Source: Methylomicrobium agile
GTDB lineage: Bacteria > Pseudomonadota > Gammaproteobacteria > Methylococcales > Methylomonadaceae
DNA: 64,000 bases
Assembly (NCBI RefSeq): GCF_000733855.1
Contig: NZ_JPOJ01000001.1
Location: forward strand, 558,001-622,000
Reading direction: 5' to 3'
Below, piece after piece: positions 55,291-64,000 of this stretch. Each line of letters starts with the position of its first letter. The first letter of the stretch is position 1. A program made the position numbers and the translations under genes. The notes beneath the pieces are model-generated. The model had not been told where the DNA came from. It saw only the letters and a program-made list of their open reading frames with translations, and ran no database searches.

Positions 55291-56034
55291 ATGAACATTT
55301 CGTTTGAAATCGTACCGAGAACGCTGGAAGCCTTTGAAAAGCAATATGACTTTGTTCAAAGCCTGGACAAAGCCATCAATATCATTAACGTGCCTGACAT
55401 TCAGCATTTCGATATTCGCAGCTGGGAACTTGCGACACGTATCGACCCTTGCAAATATCGCTTTATCCCGCATTTTCGAGCCATCGATTTTAAGATTGAA
55501 AGCGGAGAACTGTATCGCATCATCGAGCAATACGAACTCGACAACGTGTTGCTGGTCACCGGCGATCCGCCTGAAGGATTGAAACGGCACTATAGCAATA
55601 CTAACGTGATAGACCTGATTCGGGCGGTGCGCCGGCATTTCCCGAAACTGAATATCTATGCCGGATTCGACCCTCATAGACAAGGCTTGCAAAACGAATG
55701 CAACTATATTCAACGCAAGGCCGATGCCGGCGTTAACGGCTTTTTTTCGCAGCCTTTTTACGATGTTCGCCTGATCGAGATATTTGCCGAACACATGGAC
55801 GGATTGGAAACCTATATCGGCATCAGTCCGGTCATTACCGAGGCATCGCAGAATTATTGGGAAGTGAAGAATCACGTTAAATTCCCGAAAAATTTCAGCC
55901 CCGAATACGATTGGAACATCGAGTTTGCCAATAATGTCATAGCCTCGGCGGCTGAAAAGGGTTTGAATGTATATTTCATGCCCATCAAGGCGGATTTAAA
56001 TAAATATTTTCAGCGTATCAACCTATTCAAATAG
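55291..56034 (+). CDS. Short methylenetetrahydrofolate reductase-like protein (MetF family)
   Basis: A 247-residue protein with the MetF barrel: SFEIVPR keeps the catalytic Glu, LLVTGDPPEG keeps the flavin-contacting Asp, RKADAGVNGFFSQPFYDVRL matches the K.DAGA....Q.F.D block. It is about 50 residues shorter than E. coli MetF (296) and several consensus stretches differ, so it may use a different reductant or pterin. It follows metE by 104 bp on the same strand, so it likely supplies the methyl donor to MetE. ATG 55291 begins the conserved region; upstream in-frame sequence belongs to metE in another frame. Confidence 0.8.
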   Translation: MNISFEIVPRTLEAFEKQYDFVQSLDKAINIINVPDIQHFDIRSWELATRIDPCKYRFIPHFRAIDFKIESGELYRIIEQYELDNVLLVTGDPPEGLKRHYSNTNVIDLIRAVRRHFPKLNIYAGFDPHRQGLQNECNYIQRKADAGVNGFFSQPFYDVRLIEIFAEHMDGLETYIGISPVITEASQNYWEVKNHVKFPKNFSPEYDWNIEFANNVIASAAEKGLNVYFMPIKADLNKYFQRINLFK

Positions 56035-56140
56035 TTTATGTTTAGGATTTGGCAAAAAATAACTTCCCCTTATGCTTCCCACGCAGAGCGCTCATCGTTA
56101 TACACGAGTTTTCGGAACGCAGCGGGCGGCCCAGCGTAGA

Positions 56141-56164
56141 TCGGGCACGCTTTTTGTGCCCGAC
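56141..56164. repeat. CGGGCAC inverted repeat in the 359-bp gap 56035-56393
   Basis: Arms 56142-56148 and 56156-56162 are complementary. A related half-copy (CGGGCAACAGTGAAGCGGTTGCCCG) lies at about 56237-56261. The gap otherwise contains no supportable gene. Confidence 0.5.
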
Positions 56165-56393
56165 AATAATCGGGCGTCAATCGCAAGACGATCTTGGATC
56201 AGCGCCCTCTTCGTGCAAGGTTTCCGCACCGATATCGGGCAACAGTGAAGCGGTTGCCCGACCTACGCGGGGTTTGCGGTCAAGCATGCGTAGGACTCCG
56301 AACGCCTTTAGACTTGCGTATAACGATGAGCGCAGAGCGTGGGAACGATGAAGGCAAATTTCGGGAAGTTAATTTTGACCAGATCCTTAATAG

Positions 56394-57923
56394 ATGGCCG
56401 AGCATATTCTGTTTCTTACCGGTAAGCTGGCTGAAAAGCAGTTGCGCCGGACTCTTTCAGAAATGTCTCCGGATTTTGAATACACCGTTCATGTGCTGGG
56501 CGTTACGGTGGCGGCCTTGATGACCGCCGACATGATTCAACGCCGTTTGACCGATACCTTTGGCGCCGACCGGATTCTGGTTCCCGGTCGCTGCCGCGGC
56601 GATTTGGAAGCGTTGTCCCAGCATCTTGGAATACCCGTTGAACGAGGACCGGAAGAGTTGAACGATCTGCCCGAATTTTTTGGCAAAGCCCGGCAGCGCC
56701 CGGATTTAAGCCGCTATGAACTGCGCATTTTCGGCGAGGTCGTCGAAGCGCCCCATATCGATGTCGCCGCCATCATTCGCCGCGCCGAGGCTTACCGGCG
56801 AGACGGCGCGGACGTGATCGACCTGGGCTGTTTGCCGGCGACGCCGTTTCCGCATTTGGCCGACGCGATCAAGGCGTTGAAGAGCGAGGGTTTCTTGGTC
56901 AGCGTCGATTCGCTCGATCCTGAAAACCTGCTGCTGGCGGGACGCGCCGGCGCCGATTTTCTGTTGAGCCTGAATGAAGAGACTTTGTGGATCGCGGATG
57001 AGGTGGCCTCGACGCCGGTGTTGATTTCCACTCCGCACGCCGATATGGATTCTCTTGACCGCGTCATTGCCAAAATGCAGGACAAGGGTAGGCCATTCAT
57101 CGTCGATCCGATACTCGATCCGATCCACTTTGGCTTTACCGACTCGATTGTCCGCTACCACGAGGTGCGGCGGCTGCATCCCGACGTGGAAATCATGATG
57201 GGCGTGGGCAATCTCACGGAATTGACTCATATCGATACCGCCGGGATGAACGGCATGCTGCTGGGCATTTGCTCGGAGCTGCACGTACGCCATATTTTGG
57301 CGACGCAAGTCAGCAAGCATGCCTGCAAGGCCATCAAGGAAGCCGATCTTATCCGCCGCATCATGCTGGCCGCACGGGAAAGCAACCGCCTGCCGAAACA
57401 TATCGACGACGGTTTGATGGCGCTGCACGAGCGGGCGCCGTTTCCGCTGTCGTTCGCGGAAATACAAGAATTACAGACCGCCATCCGCGATCCGAGCTTC
57501 CGCATCATGATTTCCACCGAAGGCGTGCATATCTTCAATCGCAACGGACTGTGGACGGACAGCGATCCCTTCGCGCTGTTTCCGCATTTGGGCGTCGAAA
57601 ACGATGGCGGGCACGCGTTTTATCTCGGCGTCGAATTGGCGCGGGCTCAAATCGCTCAGAAATTGGGCAAGCGCTATACCCAGGACCAACCGCTGGACTG
57701 GGGAATCCACGTTCAGTTTCCCGAGGCCACGGCGGGCGATCTCAATGAATACGCCGCGGCGGGCAGCACCCTGAAGGCGTCGCGCGAAGCATCGCCCTGT
57801 CCTGTACCTTCCAAAGATGACAAGGCCTCGCGCTCGTCGCCTTGTCCAGTGCCTGCCAAAGATGACAAAACTTCACGCTCATCGCCCTGTCCTGTGCCGT
57901 CAAAGAAAGACGAAACTGAATGA
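56394..57923 (+). CDS. Dihydropteroate-synthase-related protein (DUF6513 + pterin-binding barrel) with repeat tail
   Basis: A 509-residue protein. Residues 1-120: DUF6513-like region (EHILFLTGKLAEKQLRRTL, DRILVPGRCRGDLEAL). About 120-330: a barrel related to dihydropteroate synthase (RRAEAYRRDGADVIDLGC, VSVDSLDPENLLLAGRAGAD, PFIVDPILDPIHFGF, IMMGVGNLTELT). About 330-460: a C-terminal domain found in archaeal DHPS-related proteins (TIGR00284 type). Relatives in methylotrophs are associated with tetrahydromethanopterin synthesis; exact reaction unknown. Residues 467-509 are a recent tandem repeat of about 15 residues (SPCPVPxKDDKxSRS, almost three copies). Same strand as metE and metF-like. Confidence 0.8.
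   Translation: MAEHILFLTGKLAEKQLRRTLSEMSPDFEYTVHVLGVTVAALMTADMIQRRLTDTFGADRILVPGRCRGDLEALSQHLGIPVERGPEELNDLPEFFGKARQRPDLSRYELRIFGEVVEAPHIDVAAIIRRAEAYRRDGADVIDLGCLPATPFPHLADAIKALKSEGFLVSVDSLDPENLLLAGRAGADFLLSLNEETLWIADEVASTPVLISTPHADMDSLDRVIAKMQDKGRPFIVDPILDPIHFGFTDSIVRYHEVRRLHPDVEIMMGVGNLTELTHIDTAGMNGMLLGICSELHVRHILATQVSKHACKAIKEADLIRRIMLAARESNRLPKHIDDGLMALHERAPFPLSFAEIQELQTAIRDPSFRIMISTEGVHIFNRNGLWTDSDPFALFPHLGVENDGGHAFYLGVELARAQIAQKLGKRYTQDQPLDWGIHVQFPEATAGDLNEYAAAGSTLKASREASPCPVPSKDDKASRSSPCPVPAKDDKTSRSSPCPVPSKKDETE
57792..57920 (+). repeat. 45-bp tandem repeat in the 3' end of the DUF6513 gene
   Basis: Unit 1 57792-57836, unit 2 57837-57881, unit 3 57882-57920 (partial). Each encodes SPCPVP(S/A)K(D/K)D. 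The unit length is a multiple of 3, so copy-number change keeps the frame. The synonymous differences between units show that it is not a brand-new duplication. Confidence 0.85.
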
Positions 57924-57992
57924 CCCGGAGACTTTATTAATGCCTCTGGCGTCTTGCCGGATCGCGCGACGGCATGAGGATGTCGCGCCCCC

Positions 57993-58103
57993 TCAAGAAG
58001 CCCTCTGGCCGGATGCCTCGTCCGCGTCAGGGGAGGAAACCGGAACCTTCTCCATGCGCAGCAAGGTGTCGGCATCGGATTGTGCGAGAGCGTCGTCGGC
58101 CAT
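57993..58103 (-). CDS. Possible 36-residue ORF after hsdR
   Basis: ATG 58101-58103 lies 11 bp after the hsdR stop with AGAGG about 9 nt upstream, and encodes an acidic 36-residue peptide (MADDALAQSDADTLLRMEKV ...). The position and RBS are those of a small operon-end gene, but no homology can be claimed. Confidence 0.3.
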   Translation of the reverse strand: MADDALAQSDADTLLRMEKVPVSSPDADEASGQRAS

Positions 58104-58114
58104 GAGCGGAACCT

Positions 58115-61296
<3,182 letters not shown>

Positions 61297-61297
<1 letters not shown>

Positions 61298-62325
61298 CAG
61301 CGCCTTCCTTTGGCTTTGTCGTCATCCAGCACCATCCAACGCCCGCCTTTTTTCGGGCCGTGGTAACGCAGCTTGCCTTCGGTTTGCAGCTTGGCGGCGG
61401 CGCGCTCCACGGCGCGCGGCGAACGTCCGATGGCTTGCGCGATGTCGGCCAGCGTCAATTCCGGCTGTTGCCGAAGCAGGGCCAGAATCCGTTGTGGCGT
61501 CTTGGCGGACTTTTCTACCGGTGTTTCTACCGGCGTTTCTACCGGCGTCTTTTCTGCATTTTCGATCTGAATGGCATCCCGCAAACCCGTCTCGATGGCA
61601 TCCAGCAAAAACTCGATAAAACCGGAGCAATCGGCTTTCGCATCCGCCATGCCCAGTTGGTCGTAGTACTCCTGCTGGCGGCGCTTGATGACCGTTTCTA
61701 CCGGCAGATAAGCCAGCATCGGCTGCCAGCGACTCAGGATCAGGGTTTGCCACAAGCGCCCCATGCGCCCGTTGCCGTCGCTGAAAGGGTGGATGAACTC
61801 GAATTCGTAATGGAACGCGGTCGAGGCGATCAGCGGATGCGCGTCCGTCGTCTCCAGCCAGTGCAGCAAATCGTGCATCAAGTCCGGTACGCGACGGGCG
61901 GGCGGAGCCATGTGCACCAGTTTGTCGCCCGCCATCACGCCAACGCTGCCGCGCCGCCAACGTCCGGCATCATCGACCAGTGCCGCCATCATCAACGCAT
62001 GGGCGGCCAACACATCCTCGGCGCGATGCGGTAGCCACCGTTCCATCGCCTCGTAAGCCGCGAAGGCATTGCGTACTTCCTGGATTTCGCGCGGCGAACC
62101 CAGCACGATTCGGCCGTCCAGCACCGCCGTGACCTGTTCCAGCGTCAGCGTGTTCTGCTCGATCGCCAGCGAAGCATGCAGGCTGCGGATACGGTTGCCA
62201 CGACGCAGTTGCGGCACCAGTGTATTCCGATTAATCGCGTTCCATTCGCCCAGTAATTCGGAGATACGCGACATCTGCGCGGTCATGCGGTGGGTCAACT
62301 GGAAAGGCGGCTGGTAGGCGGGCAT
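61297..62325 (-). CDS. Fic-domain protein with C-terminal winged HTH
   Basis: A 342-residue protein. The Fic core motif is [14 protein letters not shown] (about residues 180-193). The N-terminal helix [18 protein letters not shown] corresponds to the inhibitory helix ([S/T]xxxE[G/N]); the last position is Gln here. A low-complexity [12 protein letters not shown] linker (12-nt tandem repeat in the DNA, about 61512-61547) leads to a winged HTH ([20 protein letters not shown], about 294-313). Fic enzymes AMPylate proteins; HTH-bearing ones are often regulators inserted in restriction operons. It overlaps both neighbours by one base, so it is translated as part of the hsd operon. Confidence 0.92.
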
Positions 62326-62948
62326 CAGCGCGGTTCCTTGCGGTTGCCGTCACTCTGTAGGGGCGAATGATTATCCTGTAGGGGCGAATGATTATTCGCC
62401 CCTACAGCCGGATTGTCATGATCGTTCATCCATTGCGCCGGATTGTCGAGAATATATTGCCGGATGAGATTCAGGGATTCATCGTCGCGGATGACGTGTT
62501 CGTAATAATTCCGCTGCCAGACGGAACCATCGAAATGGTTTTCCCGCATCCATTTGGTCACGCCGATTTTGAAACCGCGAACCACCGAGCCAATGGTTTT
62601 TGACGTCCCCCGCGGATGTTGTGGTGAACGTGACGGAGGGAGGGGCGAATGTAGGGGCGAATGATTATTCGCCCCTACCCCAGCGATCCACAAAATCCCG
62701 TGAACGTGATTCGGCATGATCACAAATTCGTCCAATTCCACCAACGGAAAATGATCGGGAATGGCGCGCCAACACTGTTGCGCCATTTGCCCCGCATCAT
62801 TCAACCGCATTTCCGTACCTGCGATTTCACCAAACAGGCAGGCGCGTCCACCGGTGCAGATGGTAATGAAATACGCCCCAGCCTGCGAATAGTCATATCC
62901 TTTTAGGCGGATTGACCGGCGGCGGTTTTTTGAATTACCGTTCGTCAC
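62325..62948 (-). CDS. RAYT/Y1-type (IS200-like) transposase inside the hsd operon
   Basis: A 207-residue Y1_Tnp/REP-associated tyrosine transposase. Signatures: RRRSIRLKGYDYSQAGAYFI, the HUH motif in MPNHVHGILWI (about residues 78-88), and the catalytic Tyr in IRQYILDNPAQW near the C-terminus. Two inserts, VGANNHSPLHSPL (after the HUH strand) and VGANNHSPLQDNHSPLQ (at the C-terminus), are translations of the 28-bp palindromes 62651-62678 and 62378-62405. Its start lies inside the hsdS 3' end (14-bp overlap) and its stop shares one base with the fic start. The catalytic residues are retained, so it may be active or domesticated. Confidence 0.88.
   Translation of the reverse strand: MTNGNSKNRRRSIRLKGYDYSQAGAYFITICTGGRACLFGEIAGTEMRLNDAGQMAQQCWRAIPDHFPLVELDEFVIMPNHVHGILWIAGVGANNHSPLHSPLPPSRSPQHPRGTSKTIGSVVRGFKIGVTKWMRENHFDGSVWQRNYYEHVIRDDESLNLIRQYILDNPAQWMNDHDNPAVGANNHSPLQDNHSPLQSDGNRKEPR
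62357..62405. repeat. 28-bp GTAGGGGCGAAT palindrome (62378-62405) plus a half copy (62357-62374)
   Basis: GTAGGGGCGAATGATTAT- continues to TTCGCCCCTAC, so the full unit is a near-perfect palindrome. A half copy lies immediately before it. Both are inside the C-terminal coding part of the RAYT gene, in frame. Confidence 0.9.
62651..62678. repeat. 28-bp GTAGGGGCGAAT palindrome inside the RAYT gene
   Basis: A full copy with an adjacent AGGGGCGAAT half copy (62641-62650). Encodes VGANNHSPL in the RAYT reading frame. Confidence 0.9.
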
Positions 62949-64000
62949 GTCGTACCTTCATATTCGATATGTTAGGCCGGGATTTCAGGATCGAATGATT
63001 ATTCGTTTCCACGTCATTTCCGATATTCGTCCGTGTGTTCGACGCACCCGGTAGGGGCGAATAATTATTCGCCCCTACACCCACCCGCAGCTTGCCGGAG
63101 ATCAGCCTCGGCAGTAGGGTGTCGCGCAGGGTGGCGAGGGTTCGCGCTTGCAATGCGTTGTTGATTTTCTGCTCGAACAGTGGCGTGATGACGGCATCTG
63201 CCTTCGCCATTTCATCCGGCGGCGGCACGGCAACTTTGGCGGCACTGAGGTGGCCGCGCTGGATATGCCCCATCGTGGTGGCCTTGCCTGCGGCGATGGC
63301 GCGAAAGTCCGCAAGGTGCTGGCGTGTAGCGAAGTAGTAGAACCACTTGGGCACTTCGCGCGAGGTAATCTTGAATAGGTGCTGGTTCAACGCGCCGCGC
63401 CCGCCCGTCCACACCTCGACCTCCAGCGAACCCGACCACGAGAACAGCACATCGCCATCCTCGACGATGTATTCGGACTTGATGCGCGCGCTGGCCCTGT
63501 CCGCTCCGTCGGTGTTGCCCGCACGAAGCTGGGCGATTTTGATGACGGGCAGGAACTCGGTCTCGCTTTCGGGCGGAAATTTTTGCAGCGCCAGACCGTT
63601 GAGGTAGTCCGCAATCGCGTCGAGAGAAGCCACCCGCCACCCCTTCGGAATCAAGCCCAGTTCCGATTCCTGCATGTCCTCTTGCGGCACGCCGTGTAGG
63701 GGCGAATGATGTAGGGGCGAATAATTATTCGCCCCTACGGGTTGCGCGAAATCCACGAACCACGACTTGAACAACGCGCTAGAGATGGCTTGCAGCGTGG
63801 CGTTGGTTCGGCGCAGGTTGTCGATGCGGTCGTCGAGCGTTTTCACTATGCCGAGAATTTCTCTCTGTACTTCTAGCGGCGGCAGCTTCACTTCAAGTGC
63901 CTGCATACGCTTGGTATCGAGCTTGCCAGCGCCTATGCCTGTGAACTCAACGATGGATTCAAGAAGGAACTCTTGATTTGCGAGAAGCCAGTAGAGCAAA
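62935..64000 (-). CDS. hsdS: Type I restriction specificity subunit HsdS (C-terminal part; start beyond window)
   Basis: At least 355 residues. Visible: central conserved region (LPPLEVQREILGIVKTLDDR, then LFKSWFVDF), second target-recognition domain (about 110-260), and the distal conserved helix ending RDTLLPRLISGKLRV. Two palindrome-derived peptides are inserted: PVGANNYSPLHHSPLHGV in the central spacer between the repeats, and GVGANNYSPLPGASN at the C-terminus, after the normal LISGKLRV end. HsdS reads two half-sites and directs HsdM and HsdR. The 3' end overlaps the RAYT start by 14 bp. The N-terminal TRD is off the right edge. Confidence 0.92.
   Translation of the reverse strand, partial: LLYWLLANQEFLLESIVEFTGIGAGKLDTKRMQALEVKLPPLEVQREILGIVKTLDDRIDNLRRTNATLQAISSALFKSWFVDFAQPVGANNYSPLHHSPLHGVPQEDMQESELGLIPKGWRVASLDAIADYLNGLALQKFPPESETEFLPVIKIAQLRAGNTDGADRASARIKSEYIVEDGDVLFSWSGSLEVEVWTGGRGALNQHLFKITSREVPKWFYYFATRQHLADFRAIAAGKATTMGHIQRGHLSAAKVAVPPPDEMAKADAVITPLFEQKINNALQARTLATLRDTLLPRLISGKLRVGVGANNYSPLPGASNTRTNIGNDVETNNHSILKSRPNISNMKVRRDER
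63051..63078. repeat. 28-bp GTAGGGGCGAAT palindrome at the hsdS 3' end
   Basis: A full copy with AATAATTATT centre, encoding VGANNYSPL at the C-terminus of HsdS. A degenerate relative (GATCGAATGATTATTCG) lies at about 62991-63007, also in frame. Confidence 0.9.
63696..63738. repeat. 28-bp GTAGGGGCGAAT palindrome (63711-63738) with half copy (63696-63710) in hsdS
   Basis: The half copy GTAGGGGCGAATGAT directly precedes the full copy, the same half-plus-full arrangement as at 62357-62405. Together they encode VGANNYSPLHHSPL in the spacer between the HsdS halves. Confidence 0.9.

Noticed and set aside
54757-56034. A 425-codon frame ending as the MetF-like protein
   Set aside because: The first 180 codons run over metE in another frame; the conserved protein starts at 55291.
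62357-63738. Regularly repeated palindromes suggested a CRISPR array
   Set aside because: Copies are few, irregularly spaced, inside coding genes and without unique equal-length spacers.

Overview
The window reads as the chromosome of a gammaproteobacterial (type I) methanotroph of the Methylococcaceae. The main evidence is a fused hexulose-6-phosphate synthase/6-phospho-3-hexuloisomerase gene of the ribulose monophosphate pathway (3106-4323), next to a canonical nlpD-rpoS pair and other gammaproteobacterial housekeeping genes (psd, queF, parE, motCD, rpiA, nrdAB, metE). Genus and species cannot be settled from the sequence alone. No rRNA, tRNA or CRISPR array was seen.

Layout. 1-9.4 kb: the start of mobB, a membrane J-protein, nlpD, rpoS, hps-phi, an oxidoreductase, rubredoxin, a CREST-type membrane hydrolase, a SRAP protein and small exported or soluble proteins. 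9.6-17.7 kb: a nitrate/nitrite assimilation cluster, all on the minus strand (narK-type transporter, PP2C-kinase fusion, nirB, nirD, phzF). narK and nirB each have a sigma-54-like promoter, and nirB also has two palindromes with the NtrC operator pattern, so nitrogen control is likely. 17.7-25 kb: a lipoprotein, a CBS/GAF/GGDEF/EAL protein coupled to a 111-residue partner, an AT-rich repeat-bearing stretch with small genes, then queF-psd. 25-41 kb: a 1712-residue MASE1/CHASE/GAF/PAS/GGDEF/EAL protein, yoaA-like helicase, galE-vanZ, mtfA, parE, a MEKHLA protein, motC-motD, an EVE protein and rpiA.

41-58 kb: class Ia ribonucleotide reductase (nrdAB) behind a well-formed cobalamin riboswitch and sigma-70 promoter; a vapBC toxin-antitoxin pair; a 1745-residue DUF4011-type SF1 helicase with a C-terminal nuclease; then metR/metE, a short MetF-like protein and a dihydropteroate-synthase-related DUF6513 protein. 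Two B12-independent enzymes (NrdAB and MetE) therefore lie 7 kb apart. 58-64 kb: a type I restriction-modification operon entered from its 3' end (hsdR, fic, a RAYT/Y1-type transposase, hsdS cut by the window edge). hsdM is not in view.

The least ordinary region is 62.3-64 kb. A 28-bp palindrome lies in frame inside the coding sequences of both the RAYT gene and hsdS, where it encodes the recurring peptide VGANN(H/Y)SPL. The RAYT gene is itself embedded, with overlapping stop and start codons, in the restriction operon. Several other palindromic repeat families are scattered through the intergenic regions.
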